Positions 23,760 through 35,719 of a stretch of DNA of 64,000 nt are shown here, in pieces. The number at the start of each line of letters is the position of its first letter. The stretch's first letter is position 1. This DNA is from Rhytidiadelphus loreus (Eukaryota; Streptophyta; Bryopsida; Hypnales; Hylocomiaceae): assembly GCA_947034895.1 (NCBI GenBank), contig OX344762.1, positions 42,884,760-42,948,759 of the forward strand, written 5' to 3'. Position numbers and translations under genes: made by a program. A model generated the notes under the pieces. The model did not search any database. It was not told the origin of the DNA and saw only the letters and a list, made by a program, of their open reading frames with translations.

Positions 23760-23985
23760 TTCCCTCCATCCCAAAATGATCTTCTAGTTCCCCCTTAATG
23801 TTTTTGTCCCCAAAACGATCTTTTGATTGCTCAAAAATGATCATTTTTGTTCTTGAAGATTCAACAAATGGATAATAAGTTCCTTGAAATACCAATCATT
23901 AGAAACGGGCTGAAATAACATTCTTTTTACCCTTAATTCCTCAACATTTTTTGCAACCAAAAGATTCAGTTGGAGAAAGAGGGAG
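23760..23985. mobile_element. Stowaway-like MITE (CTCCCTCC ends), copy 1
   Basis: 226 bp flanked by TA on both sides (23758-23759 and 23986-23987). The left end is TTCCCTCCATCCCAAAATGA, the right end GAGAAAGAGGGAG. Ends of this kind with a TA duplication are typical of Tc1/mariner-derived Stowaway elements. Non-coding. Confidence 0.7.
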
Positions 23986-24842
23986 TACATATCTAATGTG
24001 TGATCCTGGACATGAATTTTGCATTTGCAGGAATTGTATGTGGCTGGTACGTGACCATCTTCAAGTTAGAGCATCATGCAGAATGGACGGGAAGGTTGGT
24101 TGTACGCACTGCAACAACACATGTCGTAACAGCAGTTTGCAGAGTTGGCATGAAACTTGTGTACGGCGCTTTCAGATATAATTCAAATGTGGGCATTCAA
24201 CAAACGAATGAGATTTTACATTAAAGGGGGGAGTCGCAATAGAGGGAGCTTGAGTTCATGGAGTTCAACGAGTTCATTGAACTCAATGTGGCAAGGGATC
24301 GGATGTTCAACAAACTCGTTGGACTTTTCTTCTCCGCTTAGAATTTCACTACAAGTTTGAAGAACTATTGACCCCCTATTGCCAATGTACGATACATTCA
24401 TCTTCAAGGGGTGCTATTAGGTGAGCTTAGGATCATGAGCCCATTAGCCTAGGAGAGTCTAAACACTTATGTTATAGGTATCAATATTATAGACACCTTC
24501 CATAATTATAGTGTAACTATGTTATATGATATATATGTATAATAAGTGTTTATATTATGAGCACCTTCAATGTTTGTAGAGTATCTACGTACACCTAGGC
24601 TCAAGGCTTGTATGCTCGCATGTCTATGCTCACACACTTACTAGCATCGTTGATTTGTCTTCCATGAACAGCATCAAGGTAAACCTTAAACATCAAATTT
24701 GTCCAAATAATCATTTGAGCACGTTTCCTATTATTGAATTACCTACAATTTTGCTAGGTCTTATTGAGATTCAATCAAATGGGTTTATAAATTCTCTTAG
24801 CATGCATGTAATATCTTTTGGGATACAATATGAATAAATACA

Positions 24843-25230
24843 TGTAACGACCTCTTGGACTTGGCGTGAAGCTGGGCTTGCAGCGTAACGCCACGACTTT
24901 CATGGCAAGTGGGCAGATTCCAGTTGGGAGGTGTTGGGCATGAGGACCAACACCATAGGTAGGGGGGCCCGCGTCGCGTGGCGGTGCAAAGGGCGGCGTC
25001 ACTTGATAAGTGTGACGCCGGGGCTAAGCCCCACTCATGGCTTAAGGTACTTAGCCATGGAGACCCGTGGGTGAGATTCAGTGAGACCCTAAGAGTGTGG
25101 GACTGGCTTAAGACTTAGGTTCTAGAAGCCAAGTCTTGGATGCTAACTTGTGTAGTTAGACTATGCAGATTAGGAGTTAGTCGCGCGAAGGAGAGCGCGT
25201 GACGTGACGCGGGTCTTTGACCGCGTTACA
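24843..25230. mobile_element. solo LTR (or short LTR-type element) with perfect 5-bp target duplication
   Basis: 388 bp beginning TGTAACGACC and ending CGCGTTACA, i.e. TG...CA with a 7-bp inverted end TGTAACG/CGTTACA. It is flanked by the direct repeat ATACA at 24838-24842 and 25231-25235. It is far richer in G+C than its surroundings and includes short hairpins (GCGTCACTT/AAGTGTGACGC). No internal retrotransposon domain lies beside it, so it is best read as a solo LTR left by recombination between the two ends of a retrotransposon. Confidence 0.8.
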
Positions 25231-25235
25231 ATACA

Positions 25236-28106
25236 GTGAATTTCAGAAGTGCTGAATGTAGGTGTAACAAAATTGCCCCTAGAGTCTTATGAATATAATA
25301 GAGGTTGTATTATACATAAGAGACAAGAATAGAGAGAGAGAGAGGTTAGTTTTAGGAAATGAATCTTGAGTAGCCAATTAGGTACACTTATCAATCTTAT
25401 GGCAATTTTTGAATGTGCAACAACAAGTGTGCCACATTCAATGATAATGTGAAAGGTCAAAAATATATTTCTCTAAACATTAGTATACAACAAATACAAA
25501 TTTCAACTTCAAATTTTTTTATTTAAATATTGGGGGATATATTGGTAGAATATGATTTAGAGAAGTAAGACTGATATTAAGTCGTGTCTCATTGACCATT
25601 AGTTTGGAGGTTGATGCTTGAAGGTTATTGATGCACCCTTAACCATGAAAGGACATTGCAAGTCTTGAGGATATTTTGAAAGTCAAACCTAAAATTCTAT
25701 GTAATTCTTGATTTTAAGTGCTTTTAAGCTTAAATAAGAAGATGTAGCTCCATTAATGTACTTCTTATTTAATTTTAATTGTTAAAATTGTGATTTTGGA
25801 GGCAATGGGAATGTTGCATCTAGAAAGCATAAAATACACCACATTTGATCTTTTTCTATCAACTCTCTTAGTGTGAGCTCAAGAAGTACAATAATTATAT
25901 TATGACTTTTATCACTATTATCTCCATTTTTCTTAAGAATTTCATACTATGTGTAGTGTTTTAAAAATTACTATAAGAAAAATACCAAACTTTTGAAATG
26001 TATTTTGGAACATAGAAAACTAATTAAGTTTGATAAAGCAAGGACGTGATTTGTCGTTTCAGGGTTTGTATGGTCAAAAGGGTAAGACCACTTTGCAAAA
26101 GTCCTTTCAAAGATTCATATGTATTATTTTATTCCATTCAATGCCAAAAAAAATTGTCTTGTGAAAAGCGAGACCAAGTGAAAATGTCTTTAGGTCCAAC
26201 ATTGTCCCATGGCTTTCAAACTTGTCCACTCTAACATTTCTTAGTTCACCCCAAATGAACAATTTCATTCTTGGCAAGGCAATATATCCAAAAAATCTTG
26301 CACAAAATTTTAGGACATAGACATGAGTAATTAAATAGGTCAACAACTAAATAAATGAAAATAGGCAACCTAGTAAGGCAAGGAAACAAGGAGAATTTTT
26401 GCTCATGTACTATGCATTGCTACTTTCTCTACATAAGTAGTGTCTCTAGGCTACACATAAAATTCAACATTTAGATCAAACAATCTCCCTAGTGCAAATC
26501 AAGAAATTGTAATGCAACATATTCAATCTTTGTGTAAGTAGGAATTCAACAAGCTCGCCTAATCAAGAAACCACTAACTATTGAATCAATTTTTTTTATT
26601 ATTCCAACATATGAATGTATGAGGGGCTAGAAGGATCCTTTAAGGATTAAGAATAACCACGATTGAATTTGTGCAATTGCATCCACTCTATACACCTATC
26701 TAAGATTTTTGGGCTTAAATGTTAGACTGGTATACTTAAGAGAAGCTTTTGCATCCATAATGGGTGTGCATATACTAGGTGAATAAAGGTAGATTGGCCT
26801 ATTACCACCCAAATTTGTTATTTGAACCCTATAGGTTTTATACTATGTTTTCATCAAAAATGCTCCAAATCTGCCATTTATAGTACAAGTCTCAAATTTC
26901 AGGAAAAAATCATTTTTGGACACATGTAACCGTATAATCTTGTAGTATGCTGGTTTGTGGAGACGTGAATTTTTTTTTAGAATGTGATTTTTCAGAATTT
27001 TGAGCTATCCAAGCTACCCACAGTTCTAAAAAACTACATACTATACAATAAGTCTTTAAACATGTAGTCAAAAGTTACAAAAATTGTTGAAACCCCTAAA
27101 AGACCAAATTTCATTTTTTGGCAACATAGCAATTTGGGTTTTTTCTCTACAAATGGAATTTTTATTTCGTTTATTTCAAATTTTCACACAACATGTCCCT
27201 GAATAGTAGCTTTAAGGCACAATAATTTTCATAACTTTTGACAACATGGTTAAAGAGTTATTGTATGATATGTAGTTTCTTTTTCAACCCCAGCAACCTA
27301 TGTAGCTTAGAAAAAATCACTTTCTCAAGAAACAAAAATTTGAAATTGGTTTTCTAGATTAATATATACATGCATAGCTATGAATCATTCCATTTTGATC
27401 AATGAGATGAAAGTTATGAGGAGTTTTTGTTTGTGGGTAGGTATGGAATTTTGACTCTAAAATAAACTTTGAAGTTCTTTATTTTATTGAGTTTTCAATA
27501 TTTTTTGAAATAAAATAAAATCATAGAATGTAGATTGGTTATTACAACATTACAATCATTGGGATTGACATTTTTCAGTTTGATAACTAAATTCTTAACA
27601 ATTTTTATTAGTATTTTAAATTATTATCTACTTCTTTCTACATACTATTATTTTCAAGGATGAATATGGAAAAAAAGATTGGAATTTTTTTATATGTATT
27701 TCCAACTTATTTCTTCAACATATTATGGAGAGTTGCAAGTTGTAGGATCTACACACTTTTGGTTAAAATGTTTGAAGATGCAATCTAACCATTTGGGAAG
27801 AATTGAAAATACTTCTTTTCATAATCCAAGCATCAAGATCTTGCAATTGTTAAGGTTTGAAATTTTGAAATTTTAAAAGGGGTGTATTCTAACAAGTTAA
27901 TTAATGGATCTTACAATTTAATTTGCTAGAAATAAATATAGATGAAAATTTTAGTCTTGCTTTGGAGACTAGTAATTCAAAGTAGTTTTAGGCCTCTAAA
28001 CATGAATCAAAGAACTTTAAACAGGTTTAAAACTCACTATATTTGAAGTGTGTTAAAAAACTAAGGTGAAAATTGAAAACAATTGAAATTTAGTCCAATT
28101 TAAGAC
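25236..28106. other. gene-free AT-rich stretch with an E-family fragment
   Basis: No recognisable gene. 26830-27130 resembles family E (see 51737): AATGCTCCAAATCTGCCATTT, then CATGTAACCGTATAATCTTG, then CATGTAGTCAAAAGTTAC. The rest is AT-rich DNA without clear boundaries. Confidence 0.4.
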
Positions 28107-29628
28107 CACTACACTACAAAACAAATATGGCCCTGGATTAATGAATTGTTAATAGCATTGCACCCACTAGTAGGAGCCCATGTTTTTTTGGATATTAGCA
28201 ACAAACACACATGTTTTTCAAAACAAAAGCACAAAGATGGGATTGCAATCATGGGAGGCAAAATTGAGGTAGATGTTCTAAAAAACATTGGAATGTCATT
28301 GGCTAAACAAGTTGATGTCATGTGTGACTGTGATGTTCCAAAAGACATCGAAAAAAACATAGATGCGTTGTATGCAATGTTCAAAAAAACATAGAAATGC
28401 CACATTGGCAAGGATTTTTTGTTAACTTCAGGTATGTCAGTGAAAGTTACTAGGGACTAAGGTAAAACCCTAACCAATTGTAAAAACATAAGGGAAAGGC
28501 AACCATGTAATATGTTTTTAAAAAAATTTAATTTTAAATTTTAATCATTTTAAATTTTAAATTTAAAAATAGTACATGATGTGGCATTTGAATAACATGA
28601 CATCCAATAAGGATGAAGTGACATGCCATGTCAACACACTTTGACACCATTTGAAAATTTGAATAATGTTTTCTTAAACATCTCTTGCAATGTCAATGAA
28701 GACATCAACTGAAACGACCAAATGTTTTTTGTGATGTCATTTGAGACGTCAATTGAGACATCCAGATCTTTTTTCTAATGTCAACTCTGACAATTTTGTA
28801 TAATTCAAAAAAAATTCATATCCCATACGGTTTGTCTTCCCTCATACCACCCCATTTGTATTTATAGTTTGCCTTCTCTTATCAATATACTCACAATTAG
28901 TGGTTTTTCAAGCCATGTAACATAAATACAAAATACAACATATTGTGTATGGTGTATTGTGTACTATGTATGATCTATTATGTATGGTGCATTGTGTAGT
29001 ATGTATGGTGTATTGTGTATGATCTATTATGTATGGTGTACTATGTATGGTATATTTTGTATGGTCATTCCAAAGTAAACATCCACTATGATGTCATGAA
29101 TGTTCTTTTGGACGTTGCAGATGATGTGTTCGACATAAAATACAACATAGCTAATGATAAATGAACATGAACATAAATCACTTCCATATTGCTACTGACG
29201 TTCTCGAAAACGCGTATCTGTTAGATAGAACGTCTTCTTGAACATTGTATAATTTGCAAACCCTCATCACAACTTGTTGACTAGACATGCCACGTTGAAA
29301 TATAAAAACTGCCATGTCGTTTTTTAATTTATACCACATCAGCATCCATGTCATCAATGAGATGTGTTTGAAAAAAATCCACATGGCAATTCACGTCTAT
29401 GTGGTACTGATGTGGCTGCCACTTGTCTTCAATTTTTCTAAAAAATTCACCATGTTTTATGTGACGTTATAGTCTAAACAAGGGATGTTACTATTGATTT
29501 CCTTGTGTTTTTGCCTTGTCAAGTTTGACGGATTTTCCTAGACATTCACAGTAGACATGCCTGACGTCCAATTAAACATTTGCCTACGTTTATGTGCTCG
29601 TCACGACAAACGTGCCTTCCTTCTAGTG
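28107..29628. mobile_element. possible non-autonomous CACTA-like element
   Basis: Starts CACTACACTACAAAAC and ends GGAAGG-type text followed by CTAGTG (right end CTTCCTTCTAGTG), so both ends read CACTA inwards; about 1.5 kb. Flanking triplets are GAC and GCC, an imperfect 3-base duplication. Subterminal zones on both sides are rich in short motifs around GATGTCA and GACGTC/GACATC, as in CACTA elements. No transposase frame; the 82-residue frame at 28146-28394 lies in the subterminal repeats. Boundaries are tentative. Confidence 0.4.
28940..29065 (+). repeat. degenerate minisatellite of TATGTATGGTGTATTGTG-type units
   Basis: Repeated phrases TATTGTGTATGGTGTATTG, TATGTATGATCTATTATG and TATGTATGGTGCATTGTG, largely interchanging about 10-base subunits. 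It lies inside the CACTA-like element. Confidence 0.75.
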
Positions 29629-30225
29629 GCCAATAATGATATTTAGTGTAAACCATAGGCTAATTGATTTACAAATGCTATAAATTTTTACTCTTGATGA
29701 ATATTTTTACCAACAATGCCATTAGATGTGATTTGGGGCAAAGGAATGGCCATCTCAAGCATGTTCCGCTGCAGTGAAGGATCATCTCACTTTCATAATT
29801 TAATGCCCATGTTTCCCGCAACTTGGGAACTTGAAGCCCTCAAAGCCCCTCGAATCCCATCTAATGTTATTGAAAGATCCCATCTATGAATAGTACATAT
29901 ATTTGTAATCTTGGTGAAAATCTTTCATCAAAAGTACAAACTTATAGCATTTCCAAATGAATTAGTGTGATCAAATCACTAAACTAAATATCATTATTAG
30001 TGTAGCTTTCCAATTGGTGTTCTTTTCGTCTTTGTAGACTACTTGTTTGATTTTTTAATTCTTGGACTACTTCTGAGTGCTCCCAAGACTCAATGCTTGG
30101 CTTCTCCACTAAGTGGGTTGCCTTTAATTTTTTATTGTCTGGTCGGTGTCAACCGTCCATTGAATCTTTCAAGTAGACTTGAGTTTCCAACGGACGGTCA
30201 CATTCTCATCCATTCCCGTCGTCTG

Positions 30226-30671
30226 TCCCCGCCAAAGTCATTCCAAGGGTGCATGTAAAAATAAATTTTTCTATTTTGTGCTTCATTAATTAATCTTCTA
30301 CACCTTTCCTAGCTCATATGGGGGCCTTTGATTGCAAATATGAATTCAAAATTTGCGAATTTTATCATATATGGCAAATATAAAGTTTTAAGGTTTTCCC
30401 TCAAGGACAAAAAAGGGTTTGGTTCACTCCAGCCTTTAGAGGGTGCCCACCTTAGGCTAGGGTGAACCGCCCTTCTAGCTTGTCCCTAAGGGAAAACACT
30501 AAAAGAATTTATTTGCCGTGTATGATAAAATTTGCAAATTTTGAATTCATATTTGCAATTAGAGGCTCCAAATGAGCTAGGAAAGGTATAGAAGATTAAT
30601 TAATCAAGCAAGAAATAGGGATTCTTTCTTTAAATGCACCCCTGGAATGACTTTGGGAGGACAAACAACAG
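30226..30671. repeat. foldback element, family K copy 2 (arms of about 200 bp)
   Basis: A long inverted repeat. The left arm runs from about 30227 (CCAAAGTCATTCCAAGGGTG, then TTAATTAATCTTCTACACC, then CTTTCCTAGCTCATATGG, then AATATGAATTCAAAATTTGC) to about 30440. The right arm runs from about 30462 to 30671 and reads the same phrases in reverse complement. The centre near 30445-30460 is GAGGGTGCCCACCTTAGG. Arms look about 85 percent alike by eye. Non-coding. Confidence 0.75.
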
Positions 30672-30971
30672 AGGTGGTTCACCTTAGCCCCTCCAAATTG
30701 CTACTTTTTACTATTGTATCTATTTACTATTATTAGACCAATTAGATTTTCTTCTTTTCTTGTTGGCAAGGTGAAAGAATGTTGCAATGAATGAAAGAAC
30801 GTGGCATTTGAATATCACGTGCAAAAATTGTGAAGGATAAAAGTTTTCCTTTTGGTAGAGGTTCTAAAATCATTCAATCTTCCACATAGATACATATTGA
30901 TATTGGAAATGTACCCAAAGTGATGATGGTAGTTTTGGGTCTGAGTGGTGCATTTGGAGGTACACACCTTA
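30672..30971 (-). mobile_element. MITE family A, copy 3 (reverse)
   Basis: Reverse-complement copy: AGGTGGTTCACCTTAG at the left and GGAGGTACACACCTTA at the right, with internal CATAGATACATATTGAT and GATGATGGTAGTTTTGGGT. It abuts the right arm of the foldback element. Confidence 0.65.
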
Positions 30972-31640
30972 AAGAGTCATCATTAATCAAACCTCACTAT
31001 TCTTAATTCCTCAAAAATTGGATCCATGGCTATTGAGGCAAACATCATCTTTAACCTCTGTAAGGACAAGACCTATCACTAAGGTATTTTGCCAAAAATG
31101 ATTCAATTTTTGAACCAATACAATAGGTGCATTCTTCATTTCGATAATAATCTTGAAAGTGACACATAAGCCACTTTTCAATCTCATTGTTCTTTTTGGA
31201 TTAAGATCAACTTAAGCATATTTATTGTTTTTAAATTTGTTTTTAAATTTTTTTAAATTTTATAATATGTGTTGTATATGAATGTGGAAAATATCTAGAG
31301 AATTTTGTAAGAATAAATTGGCAAAAATAATTTTATTCAATAATTTTTAGCAAAACGGTGAGAATAAATTGGTAAAAATAACAAAAATAATCCAATGAGC
31401 TTGAAATTCCTTCACGGTGATTCTTAAAAGTCATGATTTTTCAGAATGTTTTGGTGGAGAAATAAATTCATGAGATTTTCAAAATTGTAGTATGGAAATA
31501 AAATTATATCAATTAGAATAGAGAGAGAATAAACTAGTGTTTTTAAGTTGAAGGTTAGAGTAAGAAACATTATTTGGTAATTTAAATGTTAAAAAAATAA
31601 AAACAAAACATGTGAATATTGTGCAATTGTAATTCTAACA

Positions 31641-31917
31641 TAAGGTAGTATGTTGTTAAATGGCACCTGACTTTATAGCGCCATCTAGAAGGTTTATACA
31701 TTTCAAATTTCAGTTATGTACCTATTTGGATAGAGCGCTTTCAAAAACGAACTTTGACCCTTAATAACTTTTGCATACAATATCCAAATGTGGCATTCTT
31801 TGGTTCCTTGGAACCTCCTTTCACTTACTAACATGAATATGTGAAAATTTGACCAGTTTCATAATAGCAACTAGGCTGAGCAGTAAAAAGTGACGGTTTT
31901 GGGTGTACCCACCTTAA
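31641..31917 (+). mobile_element. MITE family A, copy 4 (uninterrupted)
   Basis: Starts TAAGGTAGTATG and ends GGGTGTACCCACCTTAA. It reads GACCAGTTTCATAATAGCAA without interruption where copy 2 carries the nested family B element, so it serves as the empty-site reference. Confidence 0.7.
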
Positions 31918-32489
31918 TAACATATGCTGATTTAGTGAATTCTGGACAAACCATATGGATATCTCCCCCATGTTATCCCTCGATGTTTCATGTTTAGATC
32001 TTTCAATGTCTTATATAGATATCTTTCAATGTTTTGCATAGTCTCTTGGTGACAATTTTTTTATTTACTACTTTATATTAATTCTAGACTTTTGAAAATC
32101 CAGAAGTAGTCAAAATGTAACATCTTAGGTCAATTTCATCCTTTGTAAGTCAAAATAGTTTAATCTTGGAATTCAAGTTCTACAAAATTTTATTTTTTGT
32201 TTTTTGAATTGTTGGAAAACTTACAACTATAGCATTTTGACATCTAAAGAAATCAAAACCTTCACATAGAAAATTTCATTTGTTTTTTCAAAATATTGAT
32301 CAACAAATTTAATGACTTTCGACATGCTTCAATTTTGCTTTACAAAGTGACCCATACTGTAGGTAGGGTGATTACATTGACAGTTCTATGTGATAACGCA
32401 GAATTTCAGAATCTAGGAATTGGTTGACTCATCCTAGATTTGAGTTGTGCTCTAGAGTAGCTTACTAGTAATACTTTACTGTACCGAAC

Positions 32490-32640
32490 CTGACAGAGAA
32501 AAAGCTGCTGCCTTTCCCTGCCAGCTGCGCGAGCCTCGAGGTTCAGCCACGTGTCTGTCTCTGCGCTTCGTTGGGGTCGGTTCACTCGGTAGAATCTTTG
32601 GGGGCGGTTCTCACACTGATTGGGGGAGATATTTGTCGCC
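32490..32640. other. isolated GC-rich, promoter-like patch
   Basis: A GC-rich island in AT-rich DNA with a G-box (GCCACGTGTC, around 32548-32557) and GTCGGTTCACTCGG. No open frame or splice-like structure follows it; a Stowaway-like element begins at 32656. It could be a promoter of an unseen RNA, a relic, or part of an unrecognised transposable element. Confidence 0.35.
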
Positions 32641-32655
32641 CATACTAATTAAATA

Positions 32656-33097
32656 CTCCTCCCTCCGTCACAAAATGATCTCCCGTTTGAACAAAAAAGC
32701 TTTAACGCCTTAATCCTTTTCCTAATTTTGGCACATTTTTGGTTATATCTTTCTACACAAAATATCATTTACCAGAATTTCATGAAATTGATCATTAAGG
32801 AAGGTTGTCTTTTTAAGATTCAAGTGTTACATTGGATGAATGAAAAGTTAGTTGCACAGAAGAGCCCTTGAAGCCCTCAATTCATCGTCCAAAATATGGA
32901 TGTTGGAGCGCTTAAGGGTTAATAAGGCTGAAAATAAATGGTATCTCTGCTTTTTTCTATAAGTATTTCAAGGAAGTCATCATCCATTCACTAAATCTTC
33001 AAGAATGAAAATGATCATTTTTGAACAACTGCCAGGATGATTATTTTGAGACAAAAACGTTGAGGGAAATTGGAAGATCATTTTGGGATGGAGGGAG
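32656..33097. mobile_element. Stowaway-like MITE, copy 2, split by a nested element
   Basis: Left end CTCCTCCCTCCGTCACAAAA after TA (32654-32655); right end GATCATTTTGGGATGGAGGG, closing at 33097 before TA (33098-33099). The 221-bp segment 32702-32922 is a separate element of family H; what remains is about 220 bp, the size of the copy at 23760. Confidence 0.8.
32702..32922 (+). mobile_element. TTAA-flanked MITE family H, copy 1 (nested)
   Basis: 221 bp from TTAACGCCTTAATCC to CGCTTAAGGGTTAA, inserted in a Stowaway-like element. It matches 49481-49701, also 221 bp, along its whole length with few differences (TTTTGGCACATTTTTG, GGAAGGTTGTCTTTT, AAGTGTTACA.TGGATGAATG). Non-coding. Confidence 0.85.
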
Positions 33098-33099
33098 TA

Positions 33100-34285
33100 A
33101 TTAAATTGCAATGTAAGGTGTGTATGGAAATTGCGGTACAATGTAAGTCTCGTTTTTTATTCCAACAATCAAATCCATAATCAGTTAGTCAATCATATTT
33201 AACTTGTGTGATTTGTGCCATATGAATAAAAGAAGATACCCTAACCCTCTAGTACCCACCCCACCTCTTATAGAATATTCTTTTACACCTTAATATATGT
33301 TATATGTTGATATGTTGATATAAATAATAATAATAAATTAAAAAATAAATATATATACATGAGCATGTGGACACAATATACAAATACGAGATATGCATAG
33401 AGATATACAAACACAATATATAAATGTAGGATACAAATACAAATATGGATATTAGCAATTGAGTATGGGCACAACATATGGATACACGAGAGAGACACAT
33501 AATCACATATTTTATATCAATTATGATCAAAAATGCATTTGGAAAAGATATATGGTATGGGGGAATCAAAAGTGAATATAAATTATTTTATTTCTGTTTT
33601 TTTGATTAGGGAGTAATGAAAAATAAATTTTAATTTTTTTGTAGAATTTGGACTTCAATGTCCCTTTTGAGTGGCTATTCACTCAAAAAATATATAAATT
33701 CTATCTTTGGGACATTCTACTCTTGGATAGAGATTTCCATCCTATTTTTTTATTGGTGACAAGGGCCCTACCAGTCCATTATATTAATGATACTAGTATA
33801 TAAGCCTAGAAATGCAAGCCTATCATCCTTAAGCCTAAATGTAAGTAAGTACCTTACAACCATTGAAGGTCTTTGTAATATAAGTCTCTATAACATTAAT
33901 AGGTACTTTATAGCCATGGAAGGTGCTTATAAAATAAGTACCTATAATATAGGTACTTATTACCTAGGTATTCTATAACCATAGAAGGTGCTCAAGTTCT
34001 TGGGCTCAAGATTATAGGTTTACATGTTGTGAATCCTGTCGATGAGATTGGTGCTTAGACTCTTCATAGGAGGGTCAAATTTTGAAACTTCATTAATGAT
34101 ATAATTTTTTTACCGTGGATGATAGAATTTGAAAAGTTTGAATTCTTCTTTAGAACCAAAGCCCCCAAATTAGGTATATGAGATCTAACAAGAATAACAA
34201 TCCAAAATAAGCATAAGTTCTTACTTCTTTCTTCAAGCATAGGAGAAAAAAAATTTCACCAACATTGAAGGTTTGCAACACTTGT
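33100..34285. other. gene-free AT-rich stretch with a three-unit tandem repeat
   Basis: 33850-33990 contains three degenerate units of about 55-65 bp built on GTAC(C/T)TTA(C/T)A.CCAT.GAAGGT and a following AATATAGGTACTTA-like part. No gene recognised. Confidence 0.45.
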
Positions 34286-34691
34286 TTAATCCCTTTAGGA
34301 TGTTAGCAGCCCAAACTGGCCTACGAATTTATATACAATACAATATGCCTTGCCTTAATTGGGTCTTCTTTCCAATGTTTTCGCTTTCCATTAAATGTGT
34401 AGTGAGCTTTAATGTGTTTTGTTGTATGGTTTGAGGTAGGCAAATGTAAGTGGATGGCTCATTGCTTCTCTCCTTTTTTTCAACATGTGATTCTTCTCAT
34501 TCATTGCTGAAATTCAATTCAAGTCTTGGGATGTCAGACAAAAGTGCAAAATTTTGGATAAAATTATTAATCTACTGATGGAAACTTGTGCACTATCACA
34601 TTTTCAGATTTCAGACTTTAATGTGAGTCAAACTGTATTTTACGACGTAGTATACAAAAGCGTACACTTGCTAACATCCTAAAGGGGTTAA
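34286..34691 (+). mobile_element. TTAA-flanked MITE family D, copy 1
   Basis: 406 bp with long inverted ends: TTAATCCCTTTAGGATGTTA at the left and the complement (TAACATCCTAAAGGGGTTAA) at the right, 18 of 20 matching outright. The interior is non-coding. A related, longer copy lies at 50666-51187. Confidence 0.8.
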
Positions 34692-35719
34692 TGTAATCCA
34701 AGGCCACGGTGGAGGGAGAGGGGCTTCTTTATAGATTGAAGTGCTTAAACCTGGAAGGATGGGTCCATGACTACTAATTTCAAGCCTCATTGTCCATCAC
34801 TTTGTTTTCAACTAAATATGAATTAAAAAAATAATACTTATTTTTAGAAATAAAATCATATGTCTACAACAAGCTATAAAATTTTCAATTTTTTTTGGAA
34901 AAATCTTGAATTATTGTCAATTTTAAAAGAAAAAAAACTAAAAGAATTCATATCAAATACCAAATCTACTCAAGTAGATTGTCCCTTTTGAGGAAATAGT
35001 ATGTCATCAATATGTCAATGTCATCAATATGTCACATTGAGTGCAAATTTTAACTACCTACCCCCACAAATACCACTCTTTTTACCCTTGGAGATCTAGT
35101 GGGGATTGTATATATATGGTCCTACATTTTATTCTTAGAATACAAAGTATGTACTCAAATATGGCAAGATATACACCGTTGGATTGAAAATTCAACAACT
35201 AACATCTTTAATTTAGAGGTCATTTTAATATAAACCTTATTGTCTTAAAATATTGCACTATCCATACCTTAAACTAGGGTATTTGTTTGTTTTGTTTGTT
35301 ATGTTGAGATCTCCTAGACCATTCATCTTCCAGTTGTGTTCATAGTATTGTCAGAAAGCTCTTTGCGAAGACGGGTGTATGGGCTTTGTTTTGTGGCGTT
35401 TTGATTCCTAGTGTAAAAGTTATGGATTTTTTTAGTTATTTTTGAATTAGAAAAATTAGAAAATTACTTTCACTTTTATTTTGACTGTGGCAACGGCATA
35501 GGGCACACTAGTACATGTTGAATACATAGCCATTTTGTAACTTTTCAAAAATATAGGAAGTGCAATAATTATCTAAATTGGAAGTGCCATGTGTCATTGG
35601 ATTTAGCTTAGCATGAATGCAAAATTTTGTAATTGTTGTTGTATGTGTTAATGCCTGCACCTTGTATGTCAAATAAGTTAGTTACACAAAATAACAACCC
35701 AAATTGGACTTCTGAAACC
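34692..35719. other. gene-free stretch, partly an inverted copy of 39190-39720
   Basis: Phrases such as GGCAAGATATACACCGTTGG, AAACCTTATTGTC and GGAAGTGCCATGTGTCATTG recur in reverse complement at 39190-39720. Probably the same old repeat inserted in opposite orientation. No coding capacity seen. Confidence 0.4.

Noticed and set aside
28146..28394. 82-residue frame at the left of the CACTA-like element
   Set aside because: Built from the subterminal repeat motifs; no transposase signature.
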